Source of the DNA: Paenisporosarcina sp050269735
Lineage (GTDB): Bacteria; Bacillota; Bacilli; Bacillales_A; Planococcaceae
Assembly (NCBI RefSeq): GCF_050269735.1
Contig: NZ_JBNNIX010000006.1
Coordinates: forward strand, 1 to 64,000
DNA: 64,000 nt
Direction of reading: 5' to 3'
Part shown: positions 25,526 through 34,249 of the stretch, piece by piece
Position numbering within the stretch: the first letter of the stretch is position 1
Layout: each line of letters starts with the position of its first letter
Made by a program: the position numbers and the translations under genes
The notes under the pieces: generated by a model
What the model was told of the DNA's origin: nothing
What the model saw: only the letters and a program-made list of their open reading frames with translations
Databases searched by the model: none

Positions 25526-25810
25526 TTAAACTTCGAATAATTCGATGTCTTTGCTATCAGCAGTCAACTTAACAATTGCTTTACGGCGTTTGTTAGTGTA
25601 TCCACCGAATTTACCAACGCGTTTGAATTTACCTTTGTAGTTCATGATGTTAACTTTCTCAACATCTACTCCAAAGATTTCTTCGATTGCGTGTTTAACT
25701 TGAGTTTTGTTGGCGCGAGTGTCCACTAAGAAAGTGTACTTTTTCTCTTCCATGATTTCAGAAGAACGCTCGGTAATGACCGGACGTTTAATAATATCAC
25801 GTGCTTCCAT
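25526..25810 (-). CDS. rplW: 50S ribosomal protein L23
   Basis: 94 aa. IIKRPVITERSSEIMEEKKY and RRKAIVKL typify L23, the docking site for SRP and trigger factor. ATG overlaps the rplD stop by one nt. Confidence 0.98.
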   Translation of the reverse strand: MEARDIIKRPVITERSSEIMEEKKYTFLVDTRANKTQVKHAIEEIFGVDVEKVNIMNYKGKFKRVGKFGGYTNKRRKAIVKLTADSKDIELFEV

Positions 25811-26433
25811 TATCCAAGCACCTCCTCGATTTTTTCTACTGCAGCTTTTGTCACAACAATTTTGTCATGTCCAAGCAAGTCAAGAACATTAATGCCTGTT
25901 GCTGTTACGACTGTTACTCCTGGGATGTTACGAGCAGATAATGCTAAGTTTTCATCAAGTTCAGCTGTAACGAACAAAGCTTTTTTCTCGATAGAAAGGT
26001 CTTTCAACACTTTCAAGAAATCTTTTGTTTTTGGTGCGTTGAAAGCTAAGCCTTCAAGTACTACGAAATTCTCTTCTAACACTTTTGCAGATAGAGCAGA
26101 ACGTAGAGCTAAACGACGAACTTTCTTCGGTAATTTGTAGCTATAGCTACGTGGAACTGGACCGAATACAACACCACCGCCACGCCATTGTGGAGAACGA
26201 ATCGAACCTTGACGAGCACGACCTGTTCCTTTTTGTTTCCATGGCTTACGACCACCACCAGCAACTTCAGAACGGTTTTTAACTTTATGATTACCTTGAC
26301 GAAGTGACGCACGTTGAGCGACTACAGCATCAAATAATACATTACTGTTTGGCGCGATTCCGAAAACCGCATCGTTTAATTCGATTTCACCAACAGATGA
26401 ACCTGTTTGGTTAAGTAAAGATACCTTTGGCAT
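25810..26433 (-). CDS. rplD: 50S ribosomal protein L4
   Basis: 207 aa. The tunnel loop KNRSEVAGGGRKPWKQKGTG RARQG (about 52-76) is intact, followed by a globular Rossmann-like domain. In E. coli L4 represses the S10 operon; whether this holds here is not shown. One-nt overlap with rplW. Confidence 0.98.
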   Translation of the reverse strand: MPKVSLLNQTGSSVGEIELNDAVFGIAPNSNVLFDAVVAQRASLRQGNHKVKNRSEVAGGGRKPWKQKGTGRARQGSIRSPQWRGGGVVFGPVPRSYSYKLPKKVRRLALRSALSAKVLEENFVVLEGLAFNAPKTKDFLKVLKDLSIEKKALFVTAELDENLALSARNIPGVTVVTATGINVLDLLGHDKIVVTKAAVEKIEEVLG

Positions 26434-26459
26434 TCCTGTTTCCTCCTTCCTCTATATAA

Positions 26460-27089
26460 TTAGTTAGCTTTGATAGCAGTTTTAACTACTACTAATGCTT
26501 TACGAGAACCAGGAACATTACCTTTAACAAGTAGCAAGTTACGATCAGCATCAACTTTTACGATTTCTAAGTTTTGGATCGTTACCATAGTGCCACCCAT
26601 TTGACCAGGTAATTTCTTTTGTTTGAATACGCGGTTCGGAGCAACAGGCCCCATTGAACCAGGACGACGGTGGTAACGAGATCCGTGAGCCATAGGTCCG
26701 CGAGATTGTCCGTGGCGTTTAATAACACCTTGGAAACCTTTACCTTTTGTCACACCAGATACATCTACTACATCGCCTTCTGCGAAACTTTCAACTTTGA
26801 CTTCTTGACCAACCTCGTACTCAGCAATATTCAAGCCGCGGAATTCACGGATGAAGCGCTTAGGAGCAGTGCTAGCTTTTGCTACGTGTCCTTTAGCAGG
26901 TTTGTTAGAAAGCTTTTCACGCTTATCTTCAAAACCTAATTGGATCGCTTCATAGCCGTCTGTTTCAACTGATTTCTTTTGAAGCACTACGTTTGGAGCA
27001 GCTTCAATTACAGTTACAGGGATTAAGTCACCGTTCTCAGCAAATACTTGCGTCATACCGATTTTTCTACCTAAGATTCCTTTGGTCAT
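26460..27089 (-). CDS. rplC: 50S ribosomal protein L3
   Basis: 209 aa. GILGRKIGMTQVFAENGDLIP start and the loop near the peptidyl-transferase centre, GQSRGPMAHGSRYHRRPGSMG (central motif). No unusual substitutions seen by eye. Between rpsJ and rplD. Confidence 0.98.
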   Translation of the reverse strand: MTKGILGRKIGMTQVFAENGDLIPVTVIEAAPNVVLQKKSVETDGYEAIQLGFEDKREKLSNKPAKGHVAKASTAPKRFIREFRGLNIAEYEVGQEVKVESFAEGDVVDVSGVTKGKGFQGVIKRHGQSRGPMAHGSRYHRRPGSMGPVAPNRVFKQKKLPGQMGGTMVTIQNLEIVKVDADRNLLLVKGNVPGSRKALVVVKTAIKAN

Positions 27090-27139
27090 TTGTCACACCT
27101 CCTACAGTAATTGTGTTTAGTTCTATTTGTTGTTTACCA

Positions 27140-27448
27140 TTAAAGTTTGATTTCAATATCAACGCCAGATGGTAAGTCAAGCTTCATTAACGCATCAACA
27201 GTTTGTGGTGTTGGGTTAACGATATCGATCAGACGTTTATGCGTACGCATTTCGAATTGTTCACGAGAATCTTTGTACTTGTGAACCGCACGAAGAATTG
27301 TGTACACAGACTTCTCAGTTGGAAGTGGAATCGGACCTGATACACTTGCACCTGAACGCTTTGCAGTTTCCACAATTTTTTCAGCAGACTGATCAAGAAT
27401 TCGGTGATCATACGCTTTCAAACGGATACGAATTTTTTGTTTTGCCAT
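27140..27448 (-). CDS. rpsJ: 30S ribosomal protein S10
   Basis: 102 aa. KIRIRLKAYDHRILDQSAEKI and the loop QFEMRTHKRLIDIVNPT identify S10 (NusE), which also joins NusB in antitermination. First gene of the S10 operon, expressed from the promoter at 27577-27605. Confidence 0.98.
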   Translation of the reverse strand: MAKQKIRIRLKAYDHRILDQSAEKIVETAKRSGASVSGPIPLPTEKSVYTILRAVHKYKDSREQFEMRTHKRLIDIVNPTPQTVDALMKLDLPSGVDIEIKL

Positions 27449-27605
27449 TATTTTCCCTCCTTTTCGCCTAATTACTAGACATTCTCAACGAAAATTTTCT
27501 AACCACCCGCCATGGCAAAGCGGCCGGGTGTGTCAGTAACCTCTCGCATCATCGCAGTCAAAGACCAACATTAAATAGTATACATAAAGAAAAAGAATTC
27601 CGCAA
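27449..27605 (-). promoter_or_regulatory. S10 operon promoter and leader
   Basis: Minus-strand TTGCGG (27600-27605) and TATACT (27577-27582) with a 17-bp spacer. The leader of about 120 nt contains a GC-rich hairpin, CACCCG (about 27523-27528) pairing with CGGGTG (about 27508-27513), and then GGAGG before rpsJ. This is the only clear promoter between rpsJ and rplQ. Confidence 0.75.
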
Positions 27606-27703
27606 GTGTTTTAACGAAACTCTTTTAATCTTTACTCATTGTATGATGAAACACTGTTTCTTTCAATAGCTTAAGAAATAGTCCGAACATTAAGTTCTTG
27701 CTT

Positions 27704-29020
27704 TTAAAGAACCATAACTGCAATCCATCCGAATACCAATAGCGGAATGTTGTAATGAATGAACGTAGGTACGCATGTATCCCAGATGTGATTGTGCTGA
27801 CCATCTACGTTTAATCCTGAAGTCGGTCCGAGCGTACTGTCTGATGCTGGCGATCCTGCGTCTCCAAGAGCACCAGCTGTACCAATCAATGCAATGATTG
27901 CTAGCGGACTAAAACCAAACTCTATAGCAAGTGGAACGAAAATGGCAGTAATAATTGGAATCGTCGCGAACGAAGAACCAATTCCCATTGTAATCAACAA
28001 TCCAATGACGAGCATGAGCATAGCTGCAAGCGCTTTGTTACCTTCTAATAATGCAGAAGCACTTCCGACCATTGATTCAATATCTCCAGTAGCTTGAATG
28101 ACAGATGCAAATCCATTTGCAGTAATCATAACAAAACCGATGAATGCCATCATGCGCATACCTTCTGTCAGAAGGAAGTCGGCTTCTTTCCACTTGAGCA
28201 CTCCCGAAACATAGAGTGTCAGAATTCCAGCAAGCGCTCCAATAATCATTGACTCCGTTTGAATTTGTGCCACGAGAGCAGCGATTAAAGCAAAGATAGT
28301 AAAGACAATATCTTTTTTCTTCACAAGAATTGTTTGTGTTGCTTCTATTGTAATATCTCGTTCATACTCTCTTGGTTTTCTATAAGAAAAGAATACGGCA
28401 ATTAATAGACCGACAACAAGTCCTCCTGTTGGAATTAACATTGCATACGGAATATCTTTCATATTGATCGCAAGACCTGCAGCTTCCATTTGTGTAGCGA
28501 TGATTTCATGGAAGATAAAACCGAAACCATATGGCAATAAAATGTATGGCGCAGTTAAACCAAACGTCAGTACAGAAGCGATGAGACGTCGATCAAGTTT
28601 AAGCAAATTCATCACATGGATAATGGGTGGTACAAGCAAAGGAATAAAAGCAATGTGAATCGGAATTAAATTCTGAGAGAACACAGCCATTAGAAGCAAC
28701 GCCAATATGATAAGCGTTTTAGCTAATGCAGTTTTCTCTGTCTCTCCATCTTTTTTAATTAACTTCAGAATACTGGCAACAAGCAGTTCCGGAATCCCTG
28801 TCTTCGAAATAGCGACGGCAAATCCGCCAAGTAGAGCGTAGCTTAAAGCAATGGAAGCTCCTCCACCCAATCCGTCTGTAAAGGCGGTAATTGTATCCGT
28901 CATGGATAATCCACCTGCTAGACCTCCTGAAATGGCCCCTACAAGCAACGCAAACACAACGTTCACTCGCAATAAACTAAGTAGCAACATGACTGCTACA
29001 GCGATTAATACTGCATTCAT
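27704..29020 (-). CDS. Na+/H+ antiporter family protein (YuiF-type)
   Basis: 438 aa, about 11-12 hydrophobic segments, NhaC/YuiF-like. Conserved features include ISGGLAGGLSM near the N-terminus, FSQNLIPIHIAFIPLLVPP (about 114-132) and the late motif GDAGSPASDSTLGPTSGLN (about 391-409). Probably exchanges Na+ or an amino/organic substrate for protons across the cell membrane; the substrate is not fixed by sequence. It separates the str and S10 operons and has its own sigma-A promoter. Confidence 0.88.
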   Translation of the reverse strand: MNAVLIAVAVMLLLSLLRVNVVFALLVGAISGGLAGGLSMTDTITAFTDGLGGGASIALSYALLGGFAVAISKTGIPELLVASILKLIKKDGETEKTALAKTLIILALLLMAVFSQNLIPIHIAFIPLLVPPIIHVMNLLKLDRRLIASVLTFGLTAPYILLPYGFGFIFHEIIATQMEAAGLAINMKDIPYAMLIPTGGLVVGLLIAVFFSYRKPREYERDITIEATQTILVKKKDIVFTIFALIAALVAQIQTESMIIGALAGILTLYVSGVLKWKEADFLLTEGMRMMAFIGFVMITANGFASVIQATGDIESMVGSASALLEGNKALAAMLMLVIGLLITMGIGSSFATIPIITAIFVPLAIEFGFSPLAIIALIGTAGALGDAGSPASDSTLGPTSGLNVDGQHNHIWDTCVPTFIHYNIPLLVFGWIAVMVL

Positions 29021-29300
29021 ATATTAAACTCTCCTTATACTTTAGTTCACTAGTGTATTAGAACAACAGACTAAAGGATATCAAATTGTTTTAAAAAAGT
29101 CAACAATTCGCTTGCGTAAGATCATTCAATAGAATTTTATATGAGCTTGTTAAAGTTTTTTGTTTATTGCACATTGCGCTTGTAGCATCATCCAATATGT
29201 ATGAATGGCTTACACTTAACACTCTTGCGGCATGTAAAATGCAAACGTTCACTTTTAGTTCTTCCATATCAATATCTTAAATAGAACTTACTAAAACAAA
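29021..29300 (-). promoter_or_regulatory. Antiporter gene promoter in a gene-free interval
   Basis: Minus-strand TTGACT (29098-29103) and TATCCT (29075-29080), spacer 17 bp, then AAGGAGAG before the antiporter ATG. The remainder of the interval up to the tuf terminator contains no gene or repeat that I can recognise. Confidence 0.65.
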
Positions 29301-29330
29301 AAAACCTTGCCAGCGTCCCGGCAAGGTTTT
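29301..29330 (-). terminator. Terminator of the str operon after tuf
   Basis: AAAACCTTGCC (29301-29311) / GGCAAGGTTTT (29320-29330), 8-nt loop, T run on the minus strand. Confidence 0.92.
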
Positions 29331-29343
29331 TGAAAAGGTTTAA

Positions 29344-30531
29344 TTATTTAGTGATAGTAGCAACTACGCCAGCACCAACAGTACGTCCACCCTCACGGAT
29401 AGAGAACTTAGTACCTTCTTCAAGCGCGATTGGAGCGATAAGAGCAACAGTCATTTCGATGTTGTCTCCAGGCATAACCATTTCAACGCCTTCAGGTAAG
29501 TTACAGATACCAGTTACGTCAGTTGTACGGAAGTAGAACTGAGGACGGTAGTTAGTGAAGAATGGAGTGTGACGTCCACCTTCTTCTTTTGATAAAACAT
29601 AAACTTCTGCTTTGAATTCAGTATGTGGAGTGATTGAACCTGGTTTAGCCAATACTTGTCCACGTTGGATATCTTCACGAGCTACTCCACGAAGAAGAGC
29701 ACCGATGTTGTCACCAGCTTCTGCATAGTCAAGAAGTTTACGGAACATTTCAACGCCAGTTACTGTAGTTGCTTTCGGCTCTTCAACGATACCGATGATG
29801 TCAACAACGTCACCAACTTTAACTTGTCCACGCTCAACACGACCAGTTGCAACTGTACCACGACCTGTGATTGAGAATACATCCTCAACAGGCATCATGA
29901 ATGGTTTGTCAGTTTGACGTGCTGGAGTTGGGATATAAGAGTCAACAGCGTCCATTAATTCAACGATTTTCTCTTCCCAATCAGCTTCGCCTTCTAATGC
30001 TTTAAGAGCTGAACCTTTGATTACTGGAATGTCGTCGCCAGGGAAGTCATAGTCAGAAAGAAGATCACGAACTTCCATTTCTACTAATTCAAGTAACTCT
30101 TCGTCGTCTACCATGTCACATTTGTTCATGAAGACTACTAAGTAAGGAACACCAACTTGACGTGAAAGAAGGATGTGCTCACGAGTTTGTGGCATTGGGC
30201 CGTCAGCAGCAGATACTACTAAGATCCCGCCGTCCATTTGTGCAGCACCAGTGATCATGTTTTTAACATAATCGGCATGTCCTGGGCAGTCAACGTGTGC
30301 ATAGTGACGAGCAGCAGTTTCATACTCAACGTGAGAAGTGTTGATTGTGATTCCGCGCTCTTTTTCTTCAGGAGCGTTATCGATTTGTGCATAGCTCATT
30401 GCAGTACCACCAGAACGTTTTGCAAGAACTGTTGCGATTGCAGCTGTTAAAGTTGTTTTACCATGGTCAACGTGACCGATTGTACCAATGTTAGCATGTG
30501 TTTTAGAACGATCGAATTTAGCTTTTGCCAT
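29344..30531 (-). CDS. tuf: Elongation factor Tu
   Basis: 395 aa. G1 GHVDHGKTTL (about 19-28), G3 DCPGHADYVKNM (about 81), G4 NKCDMVDD and the domain 3 end AGVVATITK. Delivers aminoacyl-tRNA to the ribosome. ATG at 30531 follows GAGGAGG. It lies downstream of fusA after a 131-nt spacer containing a stem-loop. Confidence 0.99.
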   Translation of the reverse strand: MAKAKFDRSKTHANIGTIGHVDHGKTTLTAAIATVLAKRSGGTAMSYAQIDNAPEEKERGITINTSHVEYETAARHYAHVDCPGHADYVKNMITGAAQMDGGILVVSAADGPMPQTREHILLSRQVGVPYLVVFMNKCDMVDDEELLELVEMEVRDLLSDYDFPGDDIPVIKGSALKALEGEADWEEKIVELMDAVDSYIPTPARQTDKPFMMPVEDVFSITGRGTVATGRVERGQVKVGDVVDIIGIVEEPKATTVTGVEMFRKLLDYAEAGDNIGALLRGVAREDIQRGQVLAKPGSITPHTEFKAEVYVLSKEEGGRHTPFFTNYRPQFYFRTTDVTGICNLPEGVEMVMPGDNIEMTVALIAPIALEEGTKFSIREGGRTVGAGVVATITK

Positions 30532-30584
30532 TAGGGATGTCCTCCTCAAAATTTAAATGAATAGTTTTTTATTTTTTATACAAT

Positions 30585-30615
30585 GAATGATGATGGTCTA
30601 GATCCACCATCATTC
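30585..30615 (-). other. Stem-loop in the fusA-tuf spacer
   Basis: GAATGATGATGG (30585-30596) and CCACCATCATTC (30604-30615) can pair with one mismatch. On the minus strand an A/T-rich stretch follows. It may be a weak attenuator or an RNA-processing/stability structure setting the tuf/fusA ratio; function inferred. Confidence 0.4.
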
Positions 30616-30662
30616 AAAGCTTACAAAATAGTTATACAAGATTAAAAATCAAACTTCAATGA

Positions 30663-32738
30663 TTAACCTTTATTTTTTTTGATAATTTCTTCTGAAATTG
30701 ATTTCGGCACTTCTTCGTAGTGATCGAAAGTCATAGAGAATACTCCACGACCTTGAGTTGCAGAACGAAGTGTTGTCGCATAACCAAACATCTCAGCAAG
30801 TGGAACCATTGAACGAACAACTTGTGAATTACCACGAGCGTCCATACCTTCTACGCGTCCACGGCGAGAAGTGATGTTACCCATAATATCTCCTAAGTAT
30901 TCTTCAGGAATTACTACTTCCACTTTCATCATTGGTTCAAGAAGAACTGGTTTACATTTTGAAATTGCGTTTTTCAATGCCATAGATGCAGCAATTTTGA
31001 ACGCCATTTCATTTGAATCGACATCATGGTAAGAACCGTCAAATAGACGAGCCTTAATGTCGATAAGTGGGTATCCAGCAAGTACACCATTGTTTAAAGA
31101 GTCACGAAGACCTGCTTCAACAGCTGGGATGTATTCACGTGGTACAACACCACCAACAACACCATTTACGAATTCAAAGCCTTTTCCTTCTTCGTTTGGA
31201 GAGAATTCAATCCAAACGTGTCCGAATTGACCACGACCACCAGATTGACGTACGAATTTACCTTCAACTTGAGCAGACTCACGGAATGTCTCACGGTAAG
31301 ATACCATTGGAGCACCAACGTTAGCTTCTACTTTAAATTCACGGCGCATACGGTCAACTAAGATATCAAGGTGAAGTTCACCCATACCAGAGATGATTGT
31401 TTGTCCAGTTTCTACGTCAGTATGAGCGCGGAAAGTTGGATCTTCTTCTTGAAGTTTTTGTAAAGCTTGACCCATTTTATCTTGATCAGCTTTTGACTTC
31501 GGTTCTACAGATAAAGAGATAACTGGCTCTGGGAATTCCATTGATTCAAGAATAACTTGGTTTTTCTCGTCACATAGAGTATCACCTGTTGTAGTGTCTT
31601 TAAGACCAACAGCAGCAGCGATATCACCAGAGTAAACTTTAGAAATCTCTTCACGGCTATTCGCGTGCATTTGTAGGATACGACCTACACGCTCACGTTT
31701 ACCTTTAGTAGAGTTTTGTACGTATGAACCTGATTCAAGAACACCAGAGTACACACGGAAGAATGTTAATTTACCAACATAAGGGTCAGTCATTACTTTG
31801 AATGCTAATGCAGAGAATGGTTCTGAGTCGTTAGACTTGCGAACAACTTCTTCATCAGAATCAGGTAAGATACCTTTAATTGATGGTACGTCTGTTGGAG
31901 CTGGAAGGTAATCAACTACTGCGTCAAGCATTTTTCGAACACCTTTGTGTTTGAATGCTGAACCACAAATAACTGGGTAGAATTCAACTGCGATAGTTGC
32001 TTTACGGATAGCCGCTTTCAACTCTGCATTTGAGATTTCTTCACCTTCAAGGTATTTCTCCATAAGATCTTCGTCAACGCTAGCTACCGCTTCGATTAAT
32101 TTCTCACGGTATTCTGCAGCTTGAGCTTTATGTGATTCAGGAATTTCGCCTTCTGTAATTGCAGTACCATCTTCGTTACCGTAGAAAGTAGCATTCATTT
32201 CAATAAGGTCGATAATTGCACTGAAGTCTTCTTCTGTACCAATTGGAAGTTGTACTGGATGCGCGTTCGCTTGTAAACGATCGTGTAGAGTTCCTACAGA
32301 GTATAGGAAGTCTGCACCCAATTTATCCATTTTGTTTATGAAAACAATACGTGGTACGCCGTAAGTTGTAGCTTGGCGCCATACTGTTTCAGTTTGTGGT
32401 TCAACACCAGATTGCGCATCAAGAACCGTTACAGCACCATCAAGTACGCGAAGTGAACGTTCAACTTCAACAGTGAAGTCTACGTGACCAGGAGTATCGA
32501 TGATGTTTACGCGGTGGCCTTTCCATGCAGCTGTTGTTGCAGCAGAAGTGATCGTGATTCCACGCTCTTGCTCTTGCTCCATCCAGTCCATTTGTGATGC
32601 ACCTTCGTGCGTTTCACCAATTTTATGGATTTTACCAGTGTAATAAAGAATACGCTCAGTAGTTGTTGTTTTACCAGCATCAATATGAGCCATGATACCA
32701 ATGTTACGTGTATTCTCTAAGGAGAATTCTCTAGCCAT
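30663..32738 (-). CDS. fusA: Elongation factor G
   Basis: 691 aa. MAREFSLENTRNIGIMAHID with P-loop AHIDAGKTTTTE (about 17-28), switch II DTPGHVDF, NKMDKLGAD, and domains II-V ending GVFSMTFDHYEEVPKSI. Drives translocation. GGAGAT precedes ATG at 32738. Between rpsG and tuf in the str operon. Confidence 0.99.
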   Translation of the reverse strand: MAREFSLENTRNIGIMAHIDAGKTTTTERILYYTGKIHKIGETHEGASQMDWMEQEQERGITITSAATTAAWKGHRVNIIDTPGHVDFTVEVERSLRVLDGAVTVLDAQSGVEPQTETVWRQATTYGVPRIVFINKMDKLGADFLYSVGTLHDRLQANAHPVQLPIGTEEDFSAIIDLIEMNATFYGNEDGTAITEGEIPESHKAQAAEYREKLIEAVASVDEDLMEKYLEGEEISNAELKAAIRKATIAVEFYPVICGSAFKHKGVRKMLDAVVDYLPAPTDVPSIKGILPDSDEEVVRKSNDSEPFSALAFKVMTDPYVGKLTFFRVYSGVLESGSYVQNSTKGKRERVGRILQMHANSREEISKVYSGDIAAAVGLKDTTTGDTLCDEKNQVILESMEFPEPVISLSVEPKSKADQDKMGQALQKLQEEDPTFRAHTDVETGQTIISGMGELHLDILVDRMRREFKVEANVGAPMVSYRETFRESAQVEGKFVRQSGGRGQFGHVWIEFSPNEEGKGFEFVNGVVGGVVPREYIPAVEAGLRDSLNNGVLAGYPLIDIKARLFDGSYHDVDSNEMAFKIAASMALKNAISKCKPVLLEPMMKVEVVIPEEYLGDIMGNITSRRGRVEGMDARGNSQVVRSMVPLAEMFGYATTLRSATQGRGVFSMTFDHYEEVPKSISEEIIKKNKG

Positions 32739-32788
32739 TTTGTAATCTCCTTCCATCTCAAATTAGAATGATTAGTGGATGAAAAATC

Positions 32789-33259
32789 CTACCAGCGGTA
32801 GTGAGCGAATGCTTTGTTCGCTTCCGCCATTTTATGCATATCTTCACGTTTCTTCACAGAAGAACCTGTGTTGTTAGAAGCGTCAAGAATTTCGTTAGCT
32901 AAACGCTCTTCCATAGTTTTCTCCCCACGAAGACGAGAATAGTTAACTAGGTAGCGAAGACCTAATGTAGAACGACGTTCTGGACGAACTTCGATTGGCA
33001 CCTGATAGTTAGAACCACCAACACGGCGAGCTTTAACTTCAAGTACTGGCATGATGTTAGCTAATGCTGCATCAAATACTTCTAAAGGATCTTTACCTGA
33101 ACGTTCTTGAACAAGTTCAAACGCTCCATAAAGAATTTTTTGAGAAGTACCTCTTTTACCATCTACCATCATTTTATTGATTAAACGAGTTACAAGTTTT
33201 GAATTATAAATTGGATCTGGTAACACGTCACGTTTGGAAACAGGACCTTTACGAGGCAT
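32789..33259 (-). CDS. rpsG: 30S ribosomal protein S7
   Basis: 156 aa. MPRKGPVSKRDVLPDPIYNS start, GGSNYQVPIEVRPERR (about 81-96), C-terminal MAEANKAFAHYRW. Nucleates the small-subunit head; 42 nt after rpsL. Confidence 0.98.
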   Translation of the reverse strand: MPRKGPVSKRDVLPDPIYNSKLVTRLINKMMVDGKRGTSQKILYGAFELVQERSGKDPLEVFDAALANIMPVLEVKARRVGGSNYQVPIEVRPERRSTLGLRYLVNYSRLRGEKTMEERLANEILDASNNTGSSVKKREDMHKMAEANKAFAHYRW

Positions 33260-33301
33260 GTGTTTTCCTCCTTTCGATGAGATCTATAGTTTTATTTTTA
33301 A

Positions 33302-33724
33302 TTAGCTTTTTTTAACTTTAGGGCGTTTAGTACCGTATAGTGAGCGACTTTGCATACGACCGTTTACACCGGCAGTATCAAGAGCACCACGTACGATATG
33401 GTAACGAACACCCGGTAAATCTTTAACTCGTCCTCCACGGATTAGAACAACACTGTGTTCTTGAAGGTTGTGGCCTTCACCCGGGATGTACGCAGTAACC
33501 TCAATTAGGTTAGTTAAACGTACACGCGCATATTTACGAAGCGCTGAGTTAGGTTTTTTCGGTGTCATTGTACCAACACGAGTACAAACCCCACGTTTTT
33601 GCGGTGAACTAACGTTTGTTAACGTTTTTTTAGAGCTGTTATACCCTTTGTTCAATGCTGGTGAGCCAGATTTGACTGTTTTGGATTTACGAGGCTTACG
33701 TACCAATTGGTTAATTGTAGGCAT
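33302..33724 (-). CDS. rpsL: 30S ribosomal protein S12
   Basis: 140 aa. MPTINQLVRKPRKSK, TPKKPNSALRKYARVRL and GGRVKDLPGVRYHIVRG. The two lysines usually mutated in streptomycin resistance (in KPNSALRK-type and RVKDLPG motifs) are wild type. Decoding-centre protein. Preceded by rplGB. Confidence 0.98.
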   Translation of the reverse strand: MPTINQLVRKPRKSKTVKSGSPALNKGYNSSKKTLTNVSSPQKRGVCTRVGTMTPKKPNSALRKYARVRLTNLIEVTAYIPGEGHNLQEHSVVLIRGGRVKDLPGVRYHIVRGALDTAGVNGRMQSRSLYGTKRPKVKKS

Positions 33725-33825
33725 CGATTATTCCTCCCTTCTTGTTATCGTTGTAATACCACACATCCAGGTGGTTCATTTTTGGGTAAAAAACAAAGTC
33801 TTTGTGTTTTCATACACAAAAACTG

Positions 33826-34074
33826 TTACACAGTAATTGCAACAACTGCTGCACCCACTTGAAGTCCGCAGGCTTTACCGAGTTCTATTTTAGACTCTAC
33901 AAAGTCAATCTTCACACCTTTTTCTTCAGCTAACTGAATAGCTGGTTGAGTGATCCGGTTGTCTGCATCACGAGCCACGAGAATTTCTACTACATGGCCA
34001 CCATGGATTGCTTTTACTGTTTGCTTAGTACCGATGACGGTTTTCATCGCCTGATTAACTTTTTCATAAGACAT
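33826..34074 (-). CDS. rplGB: L7Ae-family K-turn-binding ribosomal protein (YbxF)
   Basis: 82 aa. The L7Ae/L30e fold is visible in VKAIHGGHVVEILVARDADNRITQP and ESKIELGKACGLQVGAAVVAI. B. subtilis YbxF binds kink-turn RNAs. First gene of the str operon, before rpsL, with its promoter just upstream. Confidence 0.95.
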   Translation of the reverse strand: MSYEKVNQAMKTVIGTKQTVKAIHGGHVVEILVARDADNRITQPAIQLAEEKGVKIDFVESKIELGKACGLQVGAAVVAITV

Positions 34075-34121
34075 TTAGCATATCCTCCAAAGACCCAGAC
34101 CTTCAACTATCAACCTTAAAT

Positions 34122-34150
34122 ATATTATCATCCATAATTTTTTCTGTCAA
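34122..34150 (-). promoter_or_regulatory. Promoter of the str operon
   Basis: Minus-strand TTGACA (34145-34150) and TAATAT (34122-34127), 17-bp spacer, upstream of rplGB and downstream of the rpoC terminator. Confidence 0.75.
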
Positions 34151-34204
34151 CCCATTTCACAAGAAAAGTCGAAAGACCACATCACTTATCGGTTGTCATA
34201 AATA

Positions 34205-34236
34205 TTCCGGGGGGCTGTTTATACACACCCCCGGAA
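34205..34236 (-). terminator. Terminator after rpoC
   Basis: TTCCGGGGG (34205-34213) / CCCCCGGAA (34228-34236) with a 14-nt loop. The downstream minus-strand tail (TATTTATG) is only moderately T-rich, so termination may be partial. Confidence 0.75.
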
Positions 34237-34249
34237 CAGGATGATGAAT

